Program-made: the position numbers and the translations under genes
Shown: positions 49,631 to 56,131 of the stretch, in pieces
How the letters are laid out: the number at the start of each line of letters is the position of its first letter
How positions within the stretch are numbered: position 1 is the first letter of the stretch
Notes under the pieces: generated by a model
What the model was told of the DNA's origin: nothing
Database searches by the model: none
Seen by the model: the letters and a program-made list of their open reading frames with translations, nothing else
Assembly (NCBI GenBank): GCA_039621445.1
Contig: CP154956.1
Span: forward strand, 96,600,406-96,664,405
From: Euglena gracilis
Lineage: Eukaryota > Euglenida > Euglenophyceae > Euglenales
DNA length: 64,000 nucleotides
Reading direction: 5' to 3'

Positions 49631-51831
49631 AAAACCCCCCCCCCCCCCCCCCCCCCCCCCACCCCCCCCCCCCCCCCCCCCGTTTTTGTTGTTTTTTTGT
49701 GAAAAAAAAAAACAAAACAAAAAAAAAACCCCACCCCCCCCCCAAAAAAAAAACAAAAACAAAAAAAAACAAAACCAAACAAAAAAACAAAAACAACACA
49801 CCCCCCCCCCACCCCCCCCCCCGCCACTTATGACCCCCCCCCCCCTCGGGCTCGACCAACCAAACCGACTGATCCCCCCCCCCCCTGGGACATTTTTTAG
49901 TCCGACCATCATCAAAAATGCAATTTTGACCAATTTTGCCGAAAATTGCCAATTTGGGGGGGGTTCGGGGCATTTTGGGGGGTCGGATTTTCACCAACAA
50001 TTCCGGGACCTGTAACCCCCCCACCTGTAACCCCCCTTCGGCCGACCAACCAAACCGGATCCTATAAACCCTGGGGGCTTTATAAGTGGGGGGTTTAATC
50101 ACTTTTGAATGTTAACGTGTGTGTCTGTGTGTGTGGGTGTGGGTATGTGTGAGTGTTTTGTATTTACACATATTGCTTACATGCCATATGCATCATTGCG
50201 TCTGCATAACATATTTTTTTCACCAAAAGGGTTCTCCATTGGTTGCAGCAATTGCCAGTGCCGTCTCTCCCATCTCTCCCATCAGGGCTTCGTCTGTTGC
50301 ATTCTTTGATGGGAGACAAGTCACGACCCCTGTCCGCCCTTCTGAAGGGGCTGAGGGCACGCGTTCAGTCTTTGGCTTCCAAGCACTCTGTGGCATCGAA
50401 GGGCCTCTGTTAAGCAAGCTTGGCTGCAGCGAAGACAGATGATGGTGGTCAGCTGAAGATGCATTTTGCAACCTTTAAATGCCCTTGGACATCATGTGGG
50501 GAAAAAAAATAGATGCCAAAAATTCCAAATTTTGGAGAGCAAACTCGTCACCAGTGACATGTCACTCACCCATAGTTGCCCAGCCTGTGCATCGCCAAAG
50601 TCTGGCCTGGACCTCATTCCTGCCACCACCCACCAGCAAATCCTGGACCTGGCCAGCCTCCGTGATGTGCAGGCAGCGCAGCGCGAGGCGTGCCCCATCA
50701 TTCCTTTGGGTTGTACGGTGAAGTGGCTCGTCATGATGAAGGCGCTGTCTGTCCTAGTGAGGCGGCTCTGAAGGAATTGTCAGTGCTGTGTTGTGTGTTG
50801 GATGATCGCAACTCATCAGCAGCAAAAACGATTGCTTTCCTGAAGTATTGTTTTTGGACACAATGCAGCCAGAGAGTATCGCTCCGAACCAACTTTGGCT
50901 CGGAGGGGGTGAGGATCACACAGCTGAAGGATGCATATGTGCACTCATTCCCAGGATTGAATAGTGCAAAATGAATGGTCCTCACCATCATGTGGCGATC
51001 ATCCGGCATTTGAAGCCCCCCCAAAAAACTGTGCTAATTAATTAATTATTTTGTGGAAATAAGGTGCAGTCAGGGAAGTTTGATGTAACAGCACAGGCAT
51101 ACCCCCCCCCCCCACATTTCGGCAGCACCAATGGCTAAAGAAACCTCTAGCTGCAGTGACGGGAAGCCTCGTACACCAGAAATCGTCAGCGACGGCAGAT
51201 GGCTGGCTTCCTGCTCTTGAGGACGCACGCGGGGAGGCTCGACTCAACACAAACCTTTGGCATTCAGAAAAAAATCTGTGCTGGTGATGAATCAAAAGAG
51301 ATGGACAGCTCCCCATCATGCCGCCAGAAGTCATTTTTTTTTCCTGATGTGGACCTGTTTGTCAATTTCAAGTTTTCCTCGCAGTTTGGCCTGTGGGACT
51401 TTTATTAAAAGTGCAGGGGCAGCAGATTTTTTCCCCATCAAGGACCGTCCTGGACCTGTTAGGTGGCCACTGCCCTTATTGTCGTGCCACAGTGGCTCCA
51501 CCACCGACTGCCGCAGGCCCCCGCCGCCGCGCATCCGGAGCAGGAGGCGCGGCGGGTCCGCCGGCGGCTGAAGCGACTGCGGCGCGGTGCAGAGGACGAC
51601 GCGGCCGGCGGGTCGGACGACGGTGATGATGACGACGTGGCGGATGGGGGCGGCGGCGGGCTGAAGCGGAGGCGGAAGGTGGCCGCTGAGGGGGTTGCCG
51701 GTCTGCATATATGCATCATTGGCTTAGGGTGCCATTCTGGCGCCTCACCGGTTTTATTAACAGATGTATTTTTTAAAAAAAACGGAAGGTCGCACTCCCA
51801 GGGGATGGGTGCTTTGGGCAGGCAGAGGTGA
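14332..51831 (+). CDS. INTS3: Integrator complex subunit 3 (INTS3 / SOSS-A), multi-exon
   Basis: One gene of about 37.5 kb and about 35 exons. Its product of roughly 1,300-1,350 residues is longer than the roughly 1,040 of animal INTS3. In animals INTS3 is a helical-repeat scaffold of the nuclear Integrator complex (snRNA 3'-end cleavage, transcription attenuation) and binds the ssDNA-binding protein of the SOSS repair complex. Collinear landmarks are AGDVSKTGCRIATELFNMLR, GRDFVRLL, VETKLLF, RYLGTAEQQQLLPDLIRYTC, FHPTNEMLANRDLVPRW, SLMNLEPAMLVM, RLDQRLRDIFVQHFRK, an acidic Ser patch, LLEQDWLWLEDTYC, THQQILDLASL and a closing basic/acidic/basic tail. ATG 14332 is the likely start. Reading phase is preserved across nearly all joins. 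Joins near 16.4-16.7 kb, 32.6-33.1 kb and 38.2-38.4 kb are unresolved. The exact 3' end is uncertain. Confidence 0.85.
18199..20861 (+). mobile_element. CTTAGG-TIR transposon 3 (non-autonomous)
   Basis: The left end CTTAGGTGGCGCGAATTGCC and right end GAGCAATTCGCGCCGCCTAAG form TIRs of about 21 bp. Flanks carry the 5-bp duplication CCAGA (18194-18198 and 20862-20866). The length is 2663 bp. The private word is a degenerate palindrome, AGGCGGTAAACCGCGCA / AGGCGGTAATCCGCGT, in about 14 copies (for example 18671, 18768, 19435, 20157, 20405, 20444, 20474, 20530, 20703). The word resembles the TIR itself. No transposase frame was found. Confidence 0.87.
20995..21240 (+). repeat. T-rich TTTTGGCC island
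   Basis: A run of TTTTGGCCACTTTTGGCC words with the same sense-strand T bias as the other islands. It lies in the right arm of the older C-run element. Confidence 0.85.
21972..22935 (+). CDS. INTS3: INTS3 exons, helical-repeat region (GGDVTAK equivalent)
   Basis: Exons are 21972-22084 (LDPIVLALLRLLPAGDVS, TELFNMLR), 22650-22734 (AQRAWLLQPANSQLL, AALSLLAT) and 22839-22935 (HAKYGATPGVQAEVQFLQ, LRPQLRTC). The matching animal order is MKQIAGGDVTAK, REWVLKSS, YLRLIVDHHG and QKEVDF. The last two exons keep frame only if the 104-nt intron 22735-22838 is removed without GT-AG. The donor after 22935 (GTTTGT) leads in phase to 27067. Confidence 0.85.
22735..22838 (+). other. INTS3: Nonconventional (non-GT-AG) intron in INTS3
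   Basis: 104 nt between codons of a conserved exon. The ends are a perfect 13-bp inverted repeat, CAGGGGTTTTTTT at 22738 and AAAAAAACCCCTG ending 22833. Placing CAG at +4..+6 puts CTG at exactly -8..-6, the rule described for euglenid nonconventional introns. A 6-bp direct repeat ACCCAC flanks it (22732-22737, 22836-22841), as a transposon insertion would leave. Removal restores an uninterrupted INTS3 frame (SLLAT|HAKYGATPGVQ). Confidence 0.8.
23455..23650 (+). repeat. G-run word element (GGGGGTGTTATTTGGG)
   Basis: About six copies of GTGTTATTTGGG or its variants joined by G runs, opened by the inverted form CCCCAAATAACACCCCCC at 23459-23480. Confidence 0.85.
23925..23991 (+). repeat. Interstitial telomeric repeat, head-to-head
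   Basis: Two TTAGGG units run into TTAA and then about eight CCCTAA units. The G-rich strand thus switches, as expected for two telomere ends joined or an inserted inverted telomere fragment. A shorter CCCTAA run is at 57461-57480. Confidence 0.9.
24689..25072 (+). repeat. G-run TIR element (CTTTATATTTGGG)
   Basis: Starts CCCCCCCCAAATATAACCCCCC and ends GGGGGGCTTTATATTTGGGGG, with further copies of the word at 24715, 24758, 24772, 25012 and 25050. It is a fold-back element of about 380 bp; no target duplication is evident. Confidence 0.75.
25340..26250 (+). repeat. Compound tandem repeat (inverted copy at 55.3 kb)
   Basis: A unit containing TCAAAATATCTCCAAAATGAAG, TGTCCGGAGACCTAA and GATTTCCCCGCA occurs twice (25370-25560 and 25590-25760). 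A second unit, ACGATGTTTTTTGGCCTCC through GTTTTTCGACCCGCCAGCGCC, occurs three times (about 25830, 25995 and 26155). A reverse-complement copy of the array lies at 55345-55815. The open frames here are repetitive and not genes. Confidence 0.88.
26685..26745 (+). mobile_element. Decayed right end of a CTTAGG-family element
   Basis: TGTGCAAATGCGCAAACG is followed by CTTAAGGCGAGATCCACCGCCTGAG. This resembles the right TIRs of transposons 1 and 2 (CTTAAGTGCGA...CCGCCTAAG) and their internal word. No left end was found. Confidence 0.55.
27067..30852 (+). CDS. INTS3: INTS3 exons, best-conserved core
   Basis: Exons are 27067-27113 (GRDFVRLL), 27414-27594 (TPPQFLRLRLTVEVETKLLF, ending RRYQ), 28191-28369 (WIPHRFQQRYLGT, LLPDLIRYTCGAFHPTNEML, VPRW), 29092-29265 (MIGWWLKS, DSLMNLEPAMLVMYQS), 30300-30466 (NPIDFAALSF, AVRGAMDLMVGKVV) and 30756-30852 (RDLGHIYKCPRLDQRLRDIF). 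All joins are in phase. The matching animal series is GRDLVRLL, TPDMETKLLFM, YQDWFQRQYLST, DLIRYICGVVHPSNEVL, PRWAIIGWLL, IMNIEPAILVM and DNPKLDKELRAML. This is the strongest identity evidence in the window. Relative to the animal sequence there is a short acidic insertion, NLDEEERE, before WIPHRF. Confidence 0.93.
29293..29490 (+). repeat. Diverged tandem duplication in INTS3 intron
   Basis: Two copies of about 70 bp, roughly 127 bp apart, share GGGGCTTGGGTTGAG...CCACCTG and GAACTAGAGGGGGT-like segments (29294-29365 and 29421-29490). Confidence 0.65.
29735..29840 (+). repeat. Tandem duplication, AT-rich
   Basis: ATCCAGTTATGCAAAATACAAT...TTTTCAAATGTCTC is repeated once as GTCCCAGTTATGCAAATACAAT...GTTCAAATGTCTC, about 57 bp downstream. 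Confidence 0.75.
31185..31355 (+). mobile_element. Small TIR element (MITE-like), copy B
   Basis: The ends CCCCCCCAAGCCCAATGAAC and GTTCATTGGGCTTGGGGGG are inverted repeats of about 19 bp. TA flanks both sides. Its internal GTTCGGACCGTC words match copy A at 13501-13675. Confidence 0.85.
31542..33812 (+). CDS. INTS3: INTS3 exons, acidic phospho-Ser linker
   Basis: Exons are 31542-31575 (ALAARQQRQSP), 31850-31930 (TIKLEGGSAMDSRRGKAESD, ending ESDTD), 32484-32627 (SRSPSPAEGDSSDSDSDSEH, RRLPTIR), about 33061-33211 (ALAALEPHISTFAAQAAAVL) and 33754-33812 (SPGSSLSLPSESTAESPVK). They match the low-complexity acidic linker of animal INTS3 (VKIEEP...SDKDE...FSDDEE). The Ser-Asp repeats are good casein kinase 2 type sites (inference). 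The 32627-to-33061 join does not keep phase, so a small exon or a nonconventional intron is probably missing there. Confidence 0.75.
34436..34692 (+). repeat. C-run word element (ACCAGTCAGTCAC)
   Basis: ACCAGTCAGTCAC, GGCCACT and GGTCGG words are repeated between poly-C and poly-G tracts. A central hairpin is CCCCGGCGCCAAAGGCGCCGGGG. Confidence 0.75.
35672..36501 (+). CDS. INTS3: INTS3 exons, C-terminal helical repeats 1
   Basis: Exons are 35672-35807 (RRALEGLLGRYLRT, LALWLFAQLAPDLRAVAG), 35991-36173 (AQQAFHSAALPFLLLDTVLA, EHVAKRFASHRLPKL) and 36409-36501 (MYQLLLSLENLDPLFATRWL, CLVHDGVVE). All are in phase, with CAG acceptors and GTGCGT or GTGTGC donors. They are all-helical and occupy the position of the animal segment from the VMQEIVDQVL region to LLLDLLSELYQK...LLYYL. 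Confidence 0.85.
37262..37575 (+). repeat. TIR element with poly-C words
   Basis: The left end GCAGGCTTCTTTTTGAGG faces the right end TTAGAAAAAAGAAGCCTGC. A possible ATTG flanks both ends. Inside, GTGCCTGCTGGGCAGGCACC and C/G runs form stems. A related right end, GTTAAAAAAGCAGCC, ends the word element at 46290, and TTTAAAAAACAGAAGCCTGG lies at 42790. Confidence 0.6.
38154..38901 (+). CDS. INTS3: INTS3 exons, C-terminal helical repeats 2
   Basis: Exons are 38154-38226 (NQGSSWLLVNSGTVPALPG), a segment ending 38495 (RSPEVLAACAPTPSLVEPLH, YEGYCSHRMQ) and 38724-38901 (VNADLVQQSLATPSLSAGLP, AVINSDLLHAADQSKALL). The second matches the animal DDVRLLCHLTPSIYTEF position. The start of the middle exon (38354, 38357 or 38415) and its join to the first are unresolved by phase. 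Confidence 0.62.
39339..41590 (+). CDS. INTS3: INTS3 exons, DWE motif region
   Basis: Exons are 39339-39368 (AFRTAVLSSS), 40318-40379 (QALVPRRASSPNSLLGMLLE), 40789-40881 (DWLWLEDTYCLRLMLGGGIR) and 41394-41590 (LAWSPVSQRVLWDVLVHQAR, HPPDASLAVRTALF). All joins are in phase. They match animal VLNILIQSLDWETFEQYC...IIPILQ and CHPDDQFTTSILRHW. Confidence 0.87.
42764..42793 (+). repeat. Perfect hairpin TTTAAAGAACCCC
   Basis: 13-bp arms with a 4-nt loop, just upstream of the 42843 exon. Confidence 0.8.
42843..45741 (+). CDS. INTS3: INTS3 exons, extra C-terminal helical block
   Basis: Exons are 42843-43046 (NLSKLLLRCRQFAERIGG, then AVTAFVSGVLDLKGLDPL), 43662-43725 (VHRQPLAGLLALDLGLLLRS), 43970-44099 (GADAAVAALCTRLLRLSPSF) and 45581-45741 (RSVLDVLGDLLQRA, CRLLVRGAVDHLLRA). 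They are in phase with neighbours on both sides. The animal protein has little sequence at this point, so this is an added helical block of about 180 residues. The first exon changes frame around GGG at 42943-42945, where one extra G would join the two halves. Confidence 0.7.
44196..44617 (+). repeat. CACACC / CA microsatellite
   Basis: About 420 bp of ACACCC hexamer followed by interrupted (CA)n with CG steps. It is the source of long spurious ORFs on both strands. Confidence 0.98.
45990..46290 (+). repeat. C-run word element (GTGCCTGGC/GGCACTC)
   Basis: GTGCC and GGCAC words in both orientations, with CCCGGGG runs. It abuts the left target site of transposon 2. Confidence 0.7.
46319..49365 (+). 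mobile_element. CTTAGG-TIR transposon 2 (non-autonomous)
   Basis: The left end CTTAGGCGGCGCATCTCGCACTT and right end AAGTGCGAGATGTGCCGCCTAAG form TIRs of about 23 bp with one mismatch. Flanks carry the 5-bp duplication TCTGT (46314-46318 and 49366-49370). The length is 3047 bp. The private word is GTGCGCAAATGCGCAC flanked by GGTCGG or TCGACCA, in about 12 copies, with a near-perfect head-to-head pair at 47582-47638. It contains GGCTGGCTGG-type C-run sequence at 46910-47330. No transposase was recognised. Confidence 0.88.
49520..50095 (+). repeat. C/A-rich block plus GACCAACCAAACC word element
   Basis: About 300 bp of poly-C with poly-A interruptions, then the same element as 7195-7500 (words at 49852 and 50041, end TTTATAAGTGGGGGG). 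Assembly through such sequence may be unreliable. Confidence 0.8.
50584..51831 (+). CDS. INTS3: INTS3 C-terminal exons
   Basis: Exons are 50584-50717 (ATTHQQILDLASLRDVQAAQ, matching animal LTLEQILEHLDNLRLN) and 51463-51678 (VATALIVVPQWLHHRL, RRVRRRLKRLRR, then an Asp/Gly run and LKRRRK). The basic-acidic-basic end copies the tail of animal INTS3 and looks like a nuclear localisation signal. If no donor is used after LKRRRK the frame runs to TGA at 51829-51831; a donor GTGGCC at 51679 is the alternative. Confidence 0.75.
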
Positions 51832-51909
51832 GGCACTACAGGCCAAGGAGGAGGTCGGGTTTTGGGATGGGCATCGCTGTTGCAACCGTCCCCCCCCCCC
51901 CGAGGCCGG

Positions 51910-52042
51910 AGCCACCGGGGTCTGGAAACGCCCATGGTCGTAGCCCCACACAAGGTTCCATCACCGCGTAAGACTCCTCGACCCAAGCCTGACGCGATGA
52001 TGGAACCTTGTGTGGGGCTACGGTTTCCAGACCCCGGTGGCT
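51910..52042 (+). repeat. Long hairpin
   Basis: Arms 51910-51963 and 51998-52042 are complementary (AGCCACCGGGGTCTGGAAAC with GTTTCCAGACCCCGGTGGCT, and GTAGCCCCACACAAGGTTCC with its complement). The left arm carries a 10-nt insertion, GCCCATGGTC. The loop is about 34 nt. Confidence 0.85.
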
Positions 52043-52966
52043 CCTTGGCACTGAAGGATTTTTTTGTCGGTGTGCGAATACTTGGGTGGATGGGCGATGG
52101 TCCCAGGATGCGAGGAAGCATTTTTTTCCCCGATGCCGAGGCTGTTCTCGCCGAAAAATATTCCAAAATTCCTTGCCCATTTTCCTGTGGATTTTTGAAG
52201 GAATGTGCTGGGACAGCGGAGTTTTTTTTTTAATTTTTTCGACGACTTGGTCCACTTGTGCAATTTAGCAAATCAACCATTACAATAGTTGACTTGTGCA
52301 ATTGCACACATCAAAAACCTAAACAGCATGGGTCCATGGGGACAGGGTCCAGCACCATAGGAAAATAAGGGAGGACAAAATAAGGGAGGCTTTTGGTTGG
52401 TTTCGTAGTGGTCGATGTGAGCAAATACGCACATCGTCCATTTGTGCACACCAACATCATTTTTTGCTGTTGCGTGGGTTTCACATAATTTTAAACATCA
52501 GTACAGTAGCTTGCTGTTCTTTATCCCCTGCATCAGCCACCAGGCAGAGTTTGTTAACAGCCCATGGCTTCCTGCTTTATTTATTACGTTTTAATTTCCA
52601 CTCCTTTCATAACTAACTTTAAAAACCTCCGCATTGGGCCACAAAAATTCAGAAAGCAAGCAAATGGGTAGACCTCTCACCCCATCCGCTTGCAGTTGCA
52701 ACACATGGAATGGGCAGGGTGTTGGTACCGAGGCTTTCGTTTATTTTTGGTAAATTTCTCATTTCGGGGAGGTCAGTCCCGTAGGTTTCGCAACCCGGGG
52801 ACATGTTTTGGAGGGTCAAAGTTCAAAGTTCCAAAATTTGCATATTGCCAGCACTAGAAAATTGTGAAAATCAACAAATGGAGGGCCAGTGTGTCACCAG
52901 CAGCTGAAATATCTGGACTCCAACCCTCCAATAGTGCGCGCACATGCACACACCAACACAAGAAAG

Positions 52967-52993
52967 GGTTAAGTACGAGATGTGCTGCCAAGG
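52967..52993 (+). mobile_element. Decayed right end of transposon-2-like element
   Basis: TTAAGTACGAGATGTGCTGCCAAGG resembles the transposon 2 right TIR. Upstream, at 52255-52310 and 52408-52460, are degenerate TGTGCAATTGCACACATCAA and GATGTGAGCAAATACGCACATC words. No left end was found. Confidence 0.5.
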
Positions 52994-54200
52994 CTGCCGA
53001 TGGAATTCGACTCTTCGGCACATTCGAATAATCCTCAGGGGAATTGAAAAAGAGGCTTGTATTTCATCCCAATGTTTCAACAAAACTATTGTCTTGTGCG
53101 GTTTGCATTGGTTCCTTTGAAATAGTGCATTGGCGCCTTGTTAAGGTTGCAACGCCCTCCATCTGTTGCAAAGAAGGAAGACTGATGCCCGTTTGTCTGT
53201 ACACCCACCCACAGTGTACTTTGGGTTTTGGATTCATTGTACGCACCCCACTGTGCGCTCCCTGCCCATTATGGTGGCCCAGAGCTTCGTGAGAGCCATG
53301 TGTGTGAGAAATACAGTTGAGGCAGTCTCAACTGTATTTGATAATCTGCCAAGTTTTTGTCCGCAAACTTCCATACAGAACCGAAAGTCGTACTGTATTG
53401 AAGGATTTTTCGGATTATACACAAAGCATGAAGAACTGAAGTGAAAGAAAATTTCAAATTTTCAACCCCCACTGGATGTATTTTTTTGGGTTTAAATTTT
53501 GGGGTGGTTGCAAAAAATCCTCACTGTGGGTTTCCTATTCTCCCCTCTGAAGTTTCAGTCTCACAGTTTCCTCTTCAGAGATCCTCACAGATTCCTTTTT
53601 GGTATATCCTGTGATGGTTTGGTTCCGCCGAGGATCAATTTCAACCTCAGAAAATCTGTAATCTAATCACAAATCTACATATTCTGCATAACATATCATT
53701 ATGACACACATACACAATTTTCCATTGAAGTGGCGAATGCGAAGGCTGTCTGTGGGACGTATTCTGTCAATGATAATAAAGAGGTGTAGCCCCTCAAGGG
53801 ATGTGAACTCCTGCCCTCCAATTGAGATGTGCGGAGGTTTTGTTGTTCCCGTTTGTTGGTTTTGTTTTGACTGATGATGAACCCGCAACCCTGACCACTG
53901 ATGTGCTGTCCAAGTTTTGCCTTAGGAGAGAGAAAACAACACGAAAGTTTGACCATGTGACAAACTTGTGTCGCGAGGTTCGTCGCATTCAGGGGCACAC
54001 CAGTTTGAACGGAGTTTGAAAAGGGCTTCACCCCATCTGCTGTGTATTGGATTCATATGTGGTGGATTTATATGTGTTCCCTGACGTATTTTCATTGTCA
54101 TCGCCATTTGCTCCAGGCACACGTTTTCTTTCTGTCCTTCCTGGGGGGCGCGGCACCATGTCCACCGCCGCCATCTCCCCCAGGCCCACGCCCCCAACAC

Positions 54201-54358
54201 ATGTCGTGGGTCCCGGGCGTGGGCTACTGCCCCAACCAGCCCTGGGGGGACGCCAGCCAGTCGTCCCGCTGGCGGCGCAGTGTCACCGCTGCCTCTGCGG
54301 GGCCCCCTCCGCCCGGCGCGCACGGCCGGCCAGGGCCCTCCCCACGTCCAGGGGACGG
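54201..54358 (+). CDS. Candidate first exon of a downstream gene
   Basis: A GC-rich open segment from ATG 54201 (MSWVPGVGYCPNQPWGDASQ) to a GTGAGG donor after 54358, with Pro/Gly-rich downstream residues. An alternative start in another frame is ATG 54159 (MSTAAISPRPTPPTH). It is the only strong exon-like segment between INTS3 and the exonuclease exons, so it may be their N-terminus, but a direct join to 58998 does not keep phase and other exons would be needed. The function cannot be read from it. Confidence 0.4.
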
Positions 54359-54599
54359 GTGAGGGGGGCCCTGCCACCGGCGTGATGGTCCCGGGGTTTC
54401 CCCTCCGGGGGGCCTCCAGGTGTGGTTGTTGACCCACACCTGGACCCCCCCCCCCCCGCGGGCAAGCTGCTTGTGCAATGCAGGGCGATGCAAGGCAATG
54501 TGGGCAATTTTACTCCTCTGTTGAATACTTTCAGCTGTTTTTTTGCAGTTCGTCACTTTTTGCACTTATGAAGGCTACTTAACCCTTCTTTCCATTTTT

Positions 54600-55045
54600 T
54601 TTAAAATTTCTGGACATTTTGGACGATTCTTGCTGCTTCTAGCTACTTCTTGCTGCTTCTTTGCTGCTTTTGACTGCTTTTGGCTGCTTTTGGTTCAAGC
54701 GAATTTCTATGGCCTGGGGCAATTTTTGGCCATTTTTGGCCACTTTAGGCCAGTTTTGTCCACTTCAGGCAACTTTTTTCCATTTTTGGATAATTTTGGC
54801 CATTTTTTTGGCCATCTTTGGCTGCTTTTGTGACTTCTGGCTGCTTTGCTTTTGGTGGCCCTTGGCAATTTTTTTCTATTTTGAACACCTTTTTTTTTGC
54901 CATTTCTGGCCGTTTTATCTTGTTCTTGGCCACTTTTCTCCACTCGTGGCTATTTTTTGACCTGTTTTTTTTAAAAATCCTTTTGGCCAATGTTGGTCAG
55001 AATTGGCCATTTCTGGCTCCTTTTGGCCGCCTTTGGCCACCTTTG
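54600..55045 (+). repeat. T-rich TTTTGGCC island
   Basis: About 25 GGCC or GGCT words in a T-rich background, with the same orientation as the other islands. Confidence 0.85.
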
Positions 55046-55344
55046 GCTCATGAAGTGTGTCATGGCACCATTGACAATCTCAAAGTTGATCCAGGCGATG
55101 CAGGGCAATGCCAGTCCAAAGGGGTGGGTGATTGTAGGTCCTGCACGGTGTTGATCGTACGGCACCATTATCCGAGCACGCCGGTTGAAGTGGACCCCAG
55201 CCTCCTTTCTTCATTGTCCAGTGATTTTTTGAAGGGGAAAGGGTTGTTACCACATCATCTCCCCCGGTGTTTTGGTCAGTGTCACATCACCAACCTTTCA
55301 GACCTTCTAGACTAGAATATGTGGTGTCAACCATATCATGCAAC

Positions 55345-55815
55345 AGAATGACTGGCGATTTTTTTCGACATTTTCGACCCAGTTTTGACCCAAAGTCAAT
55401 GGGTTGGCGGCCCAAAATGGGGCGCTGGCGGGTCGAAAAACGCTCATTTTTGGGTCAAAAACAGGTTTTCCAAAAAAAAAAAAAAAAAACATCGTTTTGG
55501 GCCAATAATTTTTTTCGGGTTTTTTGGATTTCTTGGACTTTTTTTGTCCAAAAACGGCTAAGTCTGACAGTGGAGAAAGTGTACAAAATGTCCCAAATTG
55601 ACCCAAAAACGGCCGTATCTCAGGCTAGGCAGGGAGTTGCGGGGAAATCAAATACCGGTAAATGGGGCATTCCACGGGCTTCAAATTAGGTCTCCGGACA
55701 TTTCGTTTGATTTTGCCTCATTTTCGAGAAATTTTGAAAACATTGATTTTTGACCCCCCCCATCCCCCGAAAACCCCCAAGTCAGAGAGTGGGAAAAGTG
55801 CACAAAACGGCCATC
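55345..55815 (-). repeat. Inverted copy of the 25.3-26.3 kb compound repeat
   Basis: Read on the minus strand it follows the 25.6-26.1 kb array: GGAGACCTAATTTGAAG, GATTTCCCCGCAACTCCC, then the GTTTTTCGACCCGCCAGCGCC unit. It carries one unit of each type, with an internal poly-A of about 18. Confidence 0.85.
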
Positions 55816-56069
55816 TGTGTAACGTGGGTTATTTTTTCTGAAAGGTGAACAGCTCGTTGTCTAAACTCAATATCTAAAACCCAGCATTATACAAAAAAAC
55901 CAATGGTTTTGCCAAATGGCGTTCCAGTAAACTTGCCCAAGCTGCTTCCTTGCCTCATCAAAACTGATTTTATGGCGGGGTCAATGCAGCAAATGGCATT
56001 CAAACAGGCAACTTTGGAAAGGCAAAGGCCAAAGAAATTCATCTCACCCAAATGTGATGCAATCCCTCA

Positions 56070-56131
56070 GCCGCTTTAGGGTGGGATCTCATCAGGGTTA
56101 GTCAGCCGCTTTGGGGTGGGATCTCATCGTA
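56070..56131 (+). repeat. Tandem duplication CAGCCGCTTTRGGGTGGG
   Basis: CAGCCGCTTTAGGGTGGGAT...CATC is repeated once with a single A/G change. Confidence 0.85.

Larger units (their letters stand above)
45742..50583. other. Longest INTS3 intron, with transposon 2
   Basis: 4.8 kb. It holds a GTGCCTGGC...GGCACTC word element (45990-46290), transposon 2 (46319-49365) and the C-rich block 49520-50095. Flanking exons join in phase across it. Confidence 0.7.
51832..54200. other. Intergenic region INTS3 to EXD1-like gene
   Basis: 2.4 kb with no supported exon. It contains the long hairpin 51910-52042, a decayed transposon end, and a 13-bp-arm hairpin at 53309-53339 (AAATACAGTTGAG facing CTCAACTGTATTT). 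Confidence 0.5.

Noticed and set aside
49361-50102. Gly-rich and Pro-rich ORFs of about 190 codons
   Set aside because: They come from poly-C/poly-A sequence and have no complexity.
50690-50974. ORF of 94 codons between INTS3 exons
   Set aside because: It is AT-richer than neighbouring exons, has no homology I recognise, and the flanking exons already join in phase without it.
51720-51735. Possible left TIR (CTTAGGGTGCCA) for the remnant ending 52993
   Set aside because: The match is only about 8 bases, overlaps the INTS3 tail frame, and has no target duplication.
52018-52263. ORFs around 51836-52263 on both strands
   Set aside because: They fall in the long hairpin and its flank, and the symmetry of the arms explains the open frames.
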